A DNA stretch of 64,000 nucleotides from JAFECT01 sp964432415 (lineage in GTDB: Bacteria; Pseudomonadota; Alphaproteobacteria; Caulobacterales; Caulobacteraceae), in NCBI GenBank assembly GCA_964432415.1, contig CAYSNW010000017.1, forward strand, positions 1 through 64,000, read 5' to 3'. A program made the translations under genes and the position numbers. The notes under the pieces are model-generated. The model did not search any database. It was not told where the DNA came from and worked only from the letters and a program-made list of their open reading frames with translations. Positions 17,988 through 25,668 of this stretch are shown in pieces (positions within the stretch are counted from its first letter, which is position 1; each line of letters opens with the position of its first letter).

Positions 17988-19193
17988 ATGAGCCCCGCGC
18001 AGCCCTCTCCGCCCCGAACCGTCGCCATCATCGGCGCCGGACCCGCCGGGCTGATGGCGGCCGAGGTGCTGAGCGCGGCCGGGGTCCGGGTCACCGTCTT
18101 CGATCGCATGCCCTCGGCGGGGCGCAAGCTGCTGATGGCCGGGCGCGGCGGGCTGAACCTCACCCATTCGGAGCCGATGGAGGCCTTCCTCGCACGCTAT
18201 GGCGCCGCGCGTAGCCGGATCGAGCCGCTGGTGCGTGCCTTCCCGCCGGACGCGCTGCGCGCCTGGGCCGAGGGTCTGGGGCAGGAGACCTTCGTGGGCT
18301 CCAGCGGGCGGGTGTTTCCGAAGGCTCTGAAGGCCTCGCCGCTGCTCCGGGCCTGGCTGGCGCGTTTGGCGGGGCAGGGGGTTGAGTTCCGCCTGCGCCG
18401 CCGCTGGACCGGCTGGGACACGAACGGCGCCCTGGCGTTCGAAGGCGAGACCTTTGCTGCGGACGCCGCGGTGTTGGCGCTCGGTGGGGCGAGCTGGCCG
18501 CGGCTGGGCTCCGACGGAAGCTGGGCGGAGATCCTGGCGGCGCGCGGCGTGGAGCTGGCGCCCTTCACGCCGTCGAACGGCGGCTTTGACGTGGCCTGGT
18601 CCGAGGTGTTCCGCGACCGCTTCGCCGGCGAACCGTTGAAGACCGTCGCTCTGACGTTCGCCGGGCGCCGGGTGCGGGGCGAGGCCATGATCACCAAAGA
18701 CGGGATCGAGGGCGGGGCCGTCTATGCCCTGTCGGCGGCCCTGCGCGACGCCATCATCCGCGATGGAAAGGCGGCGCCGGAGATCGACCTGCGCCCGGAC
18801 CTCGACGCCGGCAGGATCGCGGGAAAGCTCGCCCACGCCCCGGCGGGCGCCTCCATGACCAGCCGCCTGCGCAAGGCCCTGAACCTGCCGCCCGTGGCCA
18901 TCGGTCTGCTCAGGGAGGCGCATGGCGTGTCATTGCCGGAGGCGCCTGACGCCCTGGCGGCGATGATCAAGCGCGCGCCCATGACCCTGACCGGCGTCAG
19001 GCCCATCGAACGGGCCATCTCCACCGCCGGGGGCGTGAACTTCGACGCGGTGGACGAAACCCTGCAGTTGAAGGTGATCCCCGGCGTCTGGGTCGCGGGC
19101 GAGATGCTGGACTGGGAAGCGCCCACCGGCGGCTACCTGCTGCAGGCGTGTTTCGCGTCCGGCGTGGCGGCGGCGAAGGCCATACTGGCCTAG
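17988..19193 (+). CDS. NAD(P)/FAD-dependent oxidoreductase, HI0933/BaiN-like (TIGR03862 type)
   Basis: 401 residues. An N-terminal dinucleotide fold GAGPAGLMAAEVL binds FAD, followed by the family signature KLLMAGRGGLNLTHSE, a second FAD contact (VLALGGASWPRLGSDG), and a C-terminal GGVNFDAVDETL...GVWVAGEMLDWEAPTGGYLLQACFASG. The family is a conserved flavoprotein group of unknown substrate. Its stop codon interlocks with the opposing TPM gene (CTAG). Confidence 0.92.
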   Translation: MSPAQPSPPRTVAIIGAGPAGLMAAEVLSAAGVRVTVFDRMPSAGRKLLMAGRGGLNLTHSEPMEAFLARYGAARSRIEPLVRAFPPDALRAWAEGLGQETFVGSSGRVFPKALKASPLLRAWLARLAGQGVEFRLRRRWTGWDTNGALAFEGETFAADAAVLALGGASWPRLGSDGSWAEILAARGVELAPFTPSNGGFDVAWSEVFRDRFAGEPLKTVALTFAGRRVRGEAMITKDGIEGGAVYALSAALRDAIIRDGKAAPEIDLRPDLDAGRIAGKLAHAPAGASMTSRLRKALNLPPVAIGLLREAHGVSLPEAPDALAAMIKRAPMTLTGVRPIERAISTAGGVNFDAVDETLQLKVIPGVWVAGEMLDWEAPTGGYLLQACFASGVAAAKAILA

Positions 19194-19888
19194 ATCTCGA
19201 CCACCTCGTTGGGCAGTTCGTTGGTGTCGCCGGGCTCGGGCGGGAAGTGCTCGGCCAGGACCTTGCCGCAGAGGCCGATGGCCTCGACGAAGCCGTCCGC
19301 CGCCCGGCCTTCGCGGATGCGGCGGGTGAGGGCGGCGACCGCCTCGTTCCAGACCGCCTCGCCCACCTTGGCGTGGATGCCCTCGTCGGCGACCACCTCG
19401 ACCTGGCGCTCGCCCCGAGCGGCAAAGATCAGGACGCCGGTGCGCGAACGGGTCAGGTGCAGGCCCTTGGCCATGAACTGGGCCAGGGCGGTTTCGTGCG
19501 CCCGCTTGCGCTTAAGGGCGCGGGAAGTCAGGGCGCGCTTGACCGGCGGGATGGAGACCAGGCCCAGCACCAGGGTGAAGACCACCGCCTGCACCAGGGC
19601 GTAAGCGGCGATCAGGGCGCCCAAGGACGGGGTTAGCGCCGAGGCATGGCCCGCGCTCCAGTCGCTGCTGTTCCCCGGCAGCCAGGCGGGCAGCCAATCC
19701 GGGCCGAAGCCCAGGGGGATGAGCGCCAGGGGCACGATCAGGGCCGCGCCGGCCGCCCAGACCACGGGGGTCTCGCGGTAGTCGGCCACGTGGTCGGCCA
19801 GGATGCAGAAGATCTCGCCGGACGTAGTCTTTTCGGCGTCGGCGATGGCGTCGCTGATGCGGGTCCGGTCGGCCTGGGTCAGTTTCAT
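19190..19888 (-). CDS. TPM-domain membrane protein
   Basis: 232 residues from ATG 19888 with GGGGAG upstream. The N-terminal TPM-like part starts ISDAIADAEKTTSGEIFCIL. Two hydrophobic segments (VWAAGAALIVPLALIPLGFG and GALIAAYALVQAVVFTLVLGLVSIPP) divide it, and the C-terminal half contains RTGVLIFAARGERQVEVVADEGIHAKV, the TPM core. It is the last gene of the lemA-TPM operon; the preceding stop lies one base before this start (TGAGATG). TPM proteins act in the envelope; their biochemical role is debated (phosphatase activity, or assistance to photosystem repair in plants). Confidence 0.88.
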   Translation of the reverse strand: MKLTQADRTRISDAIADAEKTTSGEIFCILADHVADYRETPVVWAAGAALIVPLALIPLGFGPDWLPAWLPGNSSDWSAGHASALTPSLGALIAAYALVQAVVFTLVLGLVSIPPVKRALTSRALKRKRAHETALAQFMAKGLHLTRSRTGVLIFAARGERQVEVVADEGIHAKVGEAVWNEAVAALTRRIREGRAADGFVEAIGLCGKVLAEHFPPEPGDTNELPNEVVEI

Positions 19889-19889
19889 C

Positions 19890-20666
19890 TCACCAACTCC
19901 CCGAGGAGCCGCCGCCCCCGAAGGAGCCGCCTCCGCCGCTGAATCCGCCACCGCCCCCGCCGCCGCTCCAGCCGCCGCCACCGCCGCGACCGCTCATGCT
20001 GGCCAGGAAGAGCCAGGGCCAGATGCCGCCGCGCGTCACCCGCGACAGCAGCACGAAGATGATGATCATGACGATGATGGCCGGGATCGGCAGGCCCCGC
20101 GACCGGTGCGGATGGGCCACCGCCTGTTGGGCTTCCTGAACCTTGGCCGTGGCCTGGTCGCTGGGCAGGGACAGCTGGTCGGAGATGGCGTCCACCCCGT
20201 CGGTGACGCCGCCCGGCAGATCGCCGGCCTTGAACTTGGGCAGGATCCGGGTCTGGATGATGACGCTGGACAGGGCGTCGGTCAGCACGCCTTCCAGGCC
20301 GTAGCCGACCTCGATGCGCACCTTCCTCTCGTTGGGCGCAACGATGAGCAGGACGCCGTTGTTCTTTTCCTTCTGGCCGATGCCCCAGTGGCGGCCCAGC
20401 TGGTAGCCGTAGGAGGCGATATCGTCGCCGTTCAGGCTCTTGACCGTGACCACCTCGAGCTGGTCGCCGGTCTTGGTCTCCAGCGCCTCGAGCTTGGCGG
20501 TGAGGCTCTGCTGGACGTCAGCCGGCAGGATGTGGGCTTCGTCCACCACCCGGCGGCCCGCGAGGTCGGGAAACACGGGATCGGCCGCCATCGAGGGCGC
20601 GGCGGTGAAGAGCAGGGCCAGGACCAGCGCCGCGGTGCGGATCATGTGGGCAAGGGCTGGGGGCAT
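19890..20666 (-). CDS. TPM-domain protein with glycine-rich tail (YgcG-like)
   Basis: 258 residues. The signal peptide is MIRTAALVLALLFTAAPSMAA (the ATG at 20666 overlaps the previous stop as TGATG; an ATG at 20645 would begin the signal directly). The TPM domain runs from GRRVVDEAHILPADVQ through GDQLEVVTVKSL, then WGIGQKEKNNGVLLIVAP and KVRIEVGYGLEG. One membrane segment precedes a Gly/Ser-rich tail (SGGGGSFGGGGSSGSW). Exported and membrane-anchored, third gene of the lemA operon. It is a close paralogue of the upstream neighbour. Confidence 0.92.
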   Translation of the reverse strand: MPPALAHMIRTAALVLALLFTAAPSMAADPVFPDLAGRRVVDEAHILPADVQQSLTAKLEALETKTGDQLEVVTVKSLNGDDIASYGYQLGRHWGIGQKEKNNGVLLIVAPNERKVRIEVGYGLEGVLTDALSSVIIQTRILPKFKAGDLPGGVTDGVDAISDQLSLPSDQATAKVQEAQQAVAHPHRSRGLPIPAIIVMIIIFVLLSRVTRGGIWPWLFLASMSGRGGGGGWSGGGGGGGFSGGGGSFGGGGSSGSW

Positions 20667-21205
20667 CAGGCGGCCGCCTTTGTGATCTGGGCTCGCGCGT
20701 GGGCGCCGCCTTCCATGAGCCGCGCGATGATCGCGTCAGCGCCCTGGGTCACGCCGCCGGGCAGGTCTCCGGCGCGGAACCGGGGCAGGATCACGTCCTG
20801 GATGATGCGCGCCGCCCGTTCGTCGGTGAGCGTGGTCTCCAGGCCGTAGCCGACGGCGATGCGCACCTTGCGGTCGCGAGGCGCGACCACGAGCAGGACC
20901 CCGTTGTTCTTGTCCTTCTGACCGATGCCCCAGCGGTTGCCGAGGTTTCGGCCATAGTCGGCGATGTCCTGGCCGCCCAGGGTGGTGACGGTCACGACCT
21001 CGAGCTGGTCGGTGGTCGCCGCCTCGAGCGCCGTGAGTTTGGCGGTCAGGTCGGCCTGAACCGCCGCCGGCAGAATATGGGCCTCGTCCACCACCCGGCG
21101 GCCCTTGAGCTCGGGGTAGGGCGATGGCGTGGCGCAGGACGCCGTGGCCAGGACAAGGAACGCGAGCGCCGCCGCGCGGACGGCGCTCGCGAAGGGAATG
21201 CGCAT
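20666..21205 (-). CDS. TPM-domain protein, probable lipoprotein
   Basis: 179 residues from ATG 21205, which overlaps the lemA stop (TGATG). The hydrophobic leader ends ATASCATP, a weak lipobox, so it may be lipidated. The TPM domain (GRRVVDEAHILPAAVQ, NNGVLLVVAPRDRKVRIAVGYGLE, GDLPGGVTQGADAII) matches its downstream neighbour closely but lacks the membrane helix and the glycine tail. The two arose by tandem duplication. Its stop again overlaps the next start. Confidence 0.9.
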   Translation of the reverse strand: MRIPFASAVRAAALAFLVLATASCATPSPYPELKGRRVVDEAHILPAAVQADLTAKLTALEAATTDQLEVVTVTTLGGQDIADYGRNLGNRWGIGQKDKNNGVLLVVAPRDRKVRIAVGYGLETTLTDERAARIIQDVILPRFRAGDLPGGVTQGADAIIARLMEGGAHARAQITKAAA

Positions 21206-21843
21206 CAGGGCTTCGCGGGGGCCGGAGCCGGCGCCGCGGGCGCGTCGAAGCTGACGGTGGGCGCGGTGGCCGACGAGGCGGTGGCCTGGAAGTACTCCAT
21301 GGGCTTGGAGGACTTGTAGACCGAGCCGGCCCAGATCGAGGTCGGGAAGGTCCGAAGCGAGGTGTTGTACTTGCGGGCCGCGTCGTTGTAGTCGCGCCGC
21401 GCCACCGCGATGCGATTTTCGGTGCCTTCCAGCTGGGACTGCAGGGCCAGGAAGTTCTGGTTGGACTTCAGGTCCGGGTACTTCTCGACCACCACCATCA
21501 GGCGGCTCAGAGAGCTGTTCAGGCCGTTCTGGGCGTTCTGATAGGCCTGGAATTTGGAGGGATCGGTGATGGTGCTGGCGTCGACCTTGACCGAGGTCGC
21601 CTTGGCGCGGGCTTCGGTCACCTCGACCAGCACCGACTTCTCCTGGGCGGCGTAGCCCTTCACGGTGTTCACCAGGTTGGGGATCACATCCGCGCGGCGC
21701 TGGTATTCGTTCTGAACGTCGCCCCACTTGGCGCGGGCGTTCTCTTCCAGGGTCGGGATGGTGTTGTAGCCGCAGCCGGCCACGGTGAGCGGCACGACCA
21801 GGACGGCCAGCAGGACGGCGATGCGTTTCAGCAGCGGGTTCAT
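21205..21843 (-). CDS. lemA: LemA family lipoprotein
   Basis: 212 residues. The ATG at 21843 is preferred over that at 21852, because GGGGGGA abuts the latter with no spacing but lies 9-10 bases before the former. The leader VPLTVAGC gives a good lipobox. LemA marks are GCGYNTIPTLEENARAKWGDVQNEYQRRADVIPNLVNTVKGYA near the N-terminus and a helical body with ENRIAVARRDYNDAARKYN. LemA proteins are helical envelope proteins often paired with TPM proteins, as here. First gene of the four-gene coupled operon. Confidence 0.94.
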   Translation of the reverse strand: MNPLLKRIAVLLAVLVVPLTVAGCGYNTIPTLEENARAKWGDVQNEYQRRADVIPNLVNTVKGYAAQEKSVLVEVTEARAKATSVKVDASTITDPSKFQAYQNAQNGLNSSLSRLMVVVEKYPDLKSNQNFLALQSQLEGTENRIAVARRDYNDAARKYNTSLRTFPTSIWAGSVYKSSKPMEYFQATASSATAPTVSFDAPAAPAPAPAKP

Positions 21844-21951
21844 CTTTTTCATTCCCCCCAGGCGGACGTTGCGGCCGCCGGATTGATTTCGGATCGAAGT
21901 GACAGCGCCAATTCACTCAACACGCAAGAGCTATGCGCGAATTGAGCGGGA

Positions 21952-23223
21952 TCAAGCCCCCGCGGCCGCCGGCTCCGGTTTGCTCAGTTGCCCTTCCCAG
22001 CGCGCCACCACGGCGGCGGCGACGGAGTTGCCGACCACATTGGTGCCGCTCCGGCCCATGTCGAGCAGCTGGTCGACGCCGAGCACCAGCGCAATGCCCT
22101 CCACCGGCATGTTGAAGTAGGCCAGTGTCGCCATGATGACGACCAGCGAGGCCCGCGGCACCCCGGCCATGCCCTTCGACGTGACCATCAGCAAGAGCAG
22201 CATGGTGACCTGCTGCGCCACGCTCATCTGGATGCCGTAGACCTGGGCGATGAACAGCACCGCGAAGGTGCAGTACATCATCGAGCCGTCCAGGTTGAAC
22301 GAGTAGCCGAGCGGCAGGACGAAGCTGGCGATCTTGGGCGAGACCCCGAACTTCTGCAGCTGCTCCAGGGTGCGCGGATAGGCGGCCTCGGAGCTGGCGG
22401 TGGAGAAGGCCAGCAGGATCGGCGCCCGGATCGAGGCGAACAGGTTGAAGGCGCGCGCGCCCAGGAAGAGGAAGGCCGCCAGGAACAGCACGACCCAGAG
22501 CACGCCGAGCGAGGCGTAGAATCCCAGGACGAACTTCAGATAGGTGTAGAGCACCTCGATCCCGAGCTTGGCGACGGTGGACGCGAGCGCCGCGAAGATG
22601 GCGATGGGCGCCAGCGCCATGATGTAGCCGGTCACCTTCAGCATGATGCGCGCGCCCTGCTCGACGGTGGCCAGGACCTGGGGCGCCTTGTCCTCCATCG
22701 AGGCGATGGCGGTGCCGACGAAGATCGAGAAGATCACGATCTGCAGGATCTCGTTCTTGGCCATGGCGTCGAAGATCGAGGTCGGGATCATGTGCTTGAT
22801 GAAGTCCACGGCGTTGAGCTTGGAAGCATCGACCGTGGCGGCCGCGCCATTGGCCGGGACCAGGTGAAGGCCCGCGCCCGGCTGCAGCCAGTGGACCATC
22901 AGAAGCCCGATGGTCAGGGATGTGATCGAGGCCAGGATGAACCAGAAGATGGTCTTGGCCCCGACCCGCCCGACCGCGGCGGCGCCCTCCATGTGGGCGA
23001 TGCCGGCCACCAGGGTGGTGAACACCAGGGGCGAGATGATCATCTTGATCAGGGTCAGGAAGATGGTGGTGGCCAGGCCCAGCCAGACCAGGGCCTGGTC
23101 CTTGTCCATGACCCACCAGGGATGGGGCGTCTTCCCGTCCGGCAGATACTCATGCACCCCCCAGCCGGCCGCGACCCCCGCGACCATGGCGAAGACGATG
23201 AGGAAGGTGAAAAGCCGTTTCAT
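21952..23223 (-). CDS. dicarboxylate/amino acid:cation symporter (DAACS family)
   Basis: 423 residues with eight membrane segments and two re-entrant loops. The serine-rich loop appears as AFSTASSEAAYPRTLE, and the transport signature as SFVLPLGYSFNLDGSMMYCTFAVLFIAQ, both typical of GltP/DctA proteins importing glutamate, aspartate or C4-dicarboxylates with protons or sodium. The loop has SSEAAYP rather than SSSATLP, as in several alphaproteobacterial members. A GGGGGC ribosome site precedes the ATG. Monocistronic. Confidence 0.93.
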   Translation of the reverse strand: MKRLFTFLIVFAMVAGVAAGWGVHEYLPDGKTPHPWWVMDKDQALVWLGLATTIFLTLIKMIISPLVFTTLVAGIAHMEGAAAVGRVGAKTIFWFILASITSLTIGLLMVHWLQPGAGLHLVPANGAAATVDASKLNAVDFIKHMIPTSIFDAMAKNEILQIVIFSIFVGTAIASMEDKAPQVLATVEQGARIMLKVTGYIMALAPIAIFAALASTVAKLGIEVLYTYLKFVLGFYASLGVLWVVLFLAAFLFLGARAFNLFASIRAPILLAFSTASSEAAYPRTLEQLQKFGVSPKIASFVLPLGYSFNLDGSMMYCTFAVLFIAQVYGIQMSVAQQVTMLLLLMVTSKGMAGVPRASLVVIMATLAYFNMPVEGIALVLGVDQLLDMGRSGTNVVGNSVAAAVVARWEGQLSKPEPAAAGA

Positions 23224-23351
23224 GGAGCCCCCGAGGCATGACCGGGGCGGACCTTAGCGGGGCGCAGGCGGCGGCGCCAATCTCATCGCGCGGGCTGGAC
23301 TCCGGGCTGGCGGCATGTTCCTGTTATGTTCTATTCACCGAGAGCGCCGTC

Positions 23352-23591
23352 ATGACCGACTTCATCGCCCCAGATTTCATAGCCTTGGGTCCCCACGACG
23401 GCGGCCTGTTCCGCGCGCCGGGGACGTTCCGCTTCGTGCGGCGCGACGCGGGCGGGCAGGCGGTGGTGCTGGTCGAGGAGCAGGCGTCGGACATCGCTGC
23501 GCGGGCCGGGCCGACGCATCCGCGCTGGGCCTGGGCCCTGGACCAGGGGCTGAACGAGCTGCACGTGCGGCTGGAGCTGGGGCGGGGCTGA
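23352..23591 (+). CDS. small conserved-looking hypothetical protein
   Basis: 79 residues starting MTDFIAPDFIALGPHDGG. It has no membrane segment or signal peptide and mixes acidic and aromatic residues with an ordinary Caulobacterales codon pattern. I do not recognise the family. The same frame is open upstream to 23238, but the ATG at 23352 begins the first non-hydrophobic, protein-like stretch. It faces the REC-domain gene with 14 bases between the stops. Confidence 0.55.
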   Translation: MTDFIAPDFIALGPHDGGLFRAPGTFRFVRRDAGGQAVVLVEEQASDIAARAGPTHPRWAWALDQGLNELHVRLELGRG

Positions 23592-23605
23592 CGGCCCGGC
23601 GTGGG

Positions 23606-24013
23606 TCAGACGGAGGTTCGGGACCGCTGGGGCGCGGCTTCGACGAGGGCCTGGATGGCTTCCTGGCGCAGGGGCTTTTCCAGGAAGCGGTCGAAGCCGG
23701 CCTCGGCGAGGGCGGGCCGGTCGTGAGGCGAGATGAAGGGCGAGACAGCCACCAGCAGGGCGTGGCGGCTGGGGCAGTCGGCTCCGCGGATCAGGCGCGC
23801 GGCGTCGGGACCATCGACGCGTGAAAGGTTGGTCTCGAGCAGGATCAGGTCGAAGGCCTCCTCGCCGGCCAGGCGCACGGCCTCGGCGCCGTTGGCGGCC
23901 TCGGTCACCCGCACCCCGTAGAGCTCGAGCAGGCGCGCGAGCACGAAGCGGTTGATCTCATGATCGTCCGCGATCAGCGCCCGTGTCCGCCGTGAAAAGG
24001 AACTGCCGTCCAT
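23606..24013 (-). CDS. stand-alone receiver (REC) domain protein with Glu at the phospho-acceptor position
   Basis: 135 residues, a single receiver domain with no output domain. The acidic pair D16-D17 (LIADDHEINR), the switch serine S91 (AVSPF) and K113 (FLEKP) are all present. The phospho-acceptor position reads FDLILLETNL, so E60 (codon GAG) replaces the normal Asp. Such a protein cannot be phosphorylated at the usual site and might behave as permanently on, since Asp-to-Glu changes can mimic phosphorylation in some regulators. No histidine kinase is nearby. Confidence 0.88.
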   Translation of the reverse strand: MDGSSFSRRTRALIADDHEINRFVLARLLELYGVRVTEAANGAEAVRLAGEEAFDLILLETNLSRVDGPDAARLIRGADCPSRHALLVAVSPFISPHDRPALAEAGFDRFLEKPLRQEAIQALVEAAPQRSRTSV

Positions 24014-24204
24014 AGACCTCGCCCGCCCTGGGCCTCCGGTGTCGCACGCGCCGGTTAGTGGTCAATGAGCAACAAGCTCAGATTGCAATGTTATGTCAGG
24101 GCAAGTCCTTGATCTGAAACAATCAACGGCCAAGATTGCGACCTGTGGTCGCGCAACGGTTGTTGCGCTCTCCTTAAACGTGAAGTGTCAGGCTGCTGGA
24201 CGTC
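24014..24204. other. intergenic space with a 7-bp hairpin
   Basis: This 191-base space lies between the Zur-like and REC genes. It holds a perfect hairpin GCGCAAC-GGTT-GTTGCGC at 24151-24168. On the minus strand no T-run follows, so a terminator call for the Zur-like gene would be weak. The segment is less GC-rich than its flanks and probably holds the REC promoter. Nothing else was recognised. Confidence 0.4.
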
Positions 24205-24687
24205 TCAGGCGCAGGCGCGGCAGCGGCCGCGCACTTCCAGGGCCATGGAGGCGGGCCGGAAGCCGAGTCGCTGGGCCTCCGCCTGGGCGGCGGGCTCGAT
24301 CTTGGGATCGAACTCCTCGGCGGAGCCGCAGCAGTCGCAGATCAGGAACGAGGCGGCGTGGACTTCGCCCTCGGCGTCGCAGGCGACGTAGGCGTTGAGG
24401 CTGGGGATGCGGTGGGCCAGGCCCACGCTCTCCAGGAACTCGAGCGCGCGATAGACGGTGGGGGGCTTGGCCGCCGCGCCCTCGCTGAAGTCGGCCATCA
24501 GGTCGTAGGCCTTCACCGGACCGTCGGCCTCCAGCAGCAGTTCCAGCACGCGCCGCCGCGGCGCGGTCCAGCGCTGGCCGCCCTCGACCGCCCGGGCCTC
24601 GCCGCGCGCCAGCGCGCGGTCGAGCGCGTCGCGGCTGAGGTGACGGGCCTTGGTGTGCGAACAGGGCGCGTTCATGGGCGCGTTCAT
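24205..24687 (-). CDS. zur: Fur-family regulator, probably Zur (zinc uptake regulator)
   Basis: 160 residues from ATG 24687 (MNAPMNAPCSH). The winged-helix part includes RRRVLELLLEADGPVKAYDLM and PPTVYRALEFLESVGLAHRI. The dimerisation part has HAASFLICDCC and a C-terminal CRAC, giving the two CxxC pairs (C117/C120 and C156/C159) of the structural zinc site. Early cysteine and histidine, and lack of a Fur-type HHDH motif, favour Zur. It represses zinc import genes when zinc is plentiful. It is divergent from a zinc-dependent lactamase gene, 108 bases away. Confidence 0.85.
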   Translation of the reverse strand: MNAPMNAPCSHTKARHLSRDALDRALARGEARAVEGGQRWTAPRRRVLELLLEADGPVKAYDLMADFSEGAAAKPPTVYRALEFLESVGLAHRIPSLNAYVACDAEGEVHAASFLICDCCGSAEEFDPKIEPAAQAEAQRLGFRPASMALEVRGRCRACA

Positions 24688-24795
24688 GGGACGGACTCTG
24701 GCGAAAAGCCCGGCGAATCGCAACCGGACGCCTTCGATATGGGACTTGCGGGGCAAGGCTTCCATGGCTGCGCGGGCGTGGTATCGAATCTGGCC

Positions 24796-25668
24796 ATGAA
24801 ATCCTTCGCCGCCGTTGCATTCGCCCTGGGCCTGGCCGGCGGCGCCGTCGCCGCCACCCCGCTCGACCCGGCCTCGGCCGCCCGCAACGCGCCCGAGGCG
24901 CCGTTTCGCGTCTCCGACGACATCGCCTTCGTGGGGACCCACGATCTGGGGATCTGGCTGATCTCGACCCGGGCCGGGTTGATCCTGATCGACGGCGGCT
25001 ACGAGCCGACCCCGCCGCAGATCCTCGCCTCGATCCGCAAGCTGGGGTTCGATCCGAAGCAGGTGAAGATCCTCCTGAACAGCCAGGCCCACAGCGACCA
25101 TGCCGGCGGTTTCGCCGAGCTGAAGCGCATCACCGGCGCGAAGCTGCTGGTCAGCCGGGCGGACGCGGCCCTGATCGAGCGCGGCGGCCATGGCGATCCC
25201 AACTTCGGCGACAGCCTGACCTTTCCGCCGGCCCACGTGGACGGCTTCGTCACGGATGGCGGCAAGATCACCCTGGGCGGGTTGACGCTCACCGCGCACC
25301 TGACGCCCGGTCACACCCCGGGCTGCACCACCTGGACCATGCCGACGCGCCTGGAGGGGCGCACCGTCCAGGCCCTGTTCCTGTGCGGCCTGACGGCGCC
25401 GGGCTACCGCCTGGTCGGCAACCGGGCCTATCCGAACATCGCGGCGGACTATGAGGCCAGCTTCGCCAGGGTGCGCAGCCTGAAGTGCGAGCTCTTCCTC
25501 GGCGCCCACGGCAGCTATTTCGGCATTGAGGCCAAGCGGGCGGCGATGAGGAAGACCGGATCGGCGAAGGCCTTCGTCGATGCCAAGGGCTGCCGCGCCG
25601 CCGTCGACGGCGCCGAACAGGCTTTCCGCGAGACACTGGCCGAGCAGCGCAAGGGTTCGAAACCATGA
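24796..25668 (+). CDS. subclass B3 metallo-beta-lactamase, Q116 variant
   Basis: 290 residues with a signal peptide (ALGLAGGAVAATP). The zinc motif reads NSQAHSDHAGG, so the first ligand is Q97 (codon CAG) in place of histidine, followed by H99, D101 and H102. H173 (TPGHTPG) and H238 (GAHGSYFG) complete both sites. Gln at this place (standard position 116) is known from GOB-type enzymes. It probably hydrolyses beta-lactams in the periplasm, but relatives of this fold include other hydrolases. It overlaps the next gene by ATGA, so the two are coupled. Confidence 0.88.
   Translation: MKSFAAVAFALGLAGGAVAATPLDPASAARNAPEAPFRVSDDIAFVGTHDLGIWLISTRAGLILIDGGYEPTPPQILASIRKLGFDPKQVKILLNSQAHSDHAGGFAELKRITGAKLLVSRADAALIERGGHGDPNFGDSLTFPPAHVDGFVTDGGKITLGGLTLTAHLTPGHTPGCTTWTMPTRLEGRTVQALFLCGLTAPGYRLVGNRAYPNIAADYEASFARVRSLKCELFLGAHGSYFGIEAKRAAMRKTGSAKAFVDAKGCRAAVDGAEQAFRETLAEQRKGSKP

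Noticed and set aside
24014..24204. Small RNA gene in the REC/Zur spacer
   Set aside because: A 7-bp hairpin is present but no clear promoter or terminator pair; not enough to call an RNA gene.
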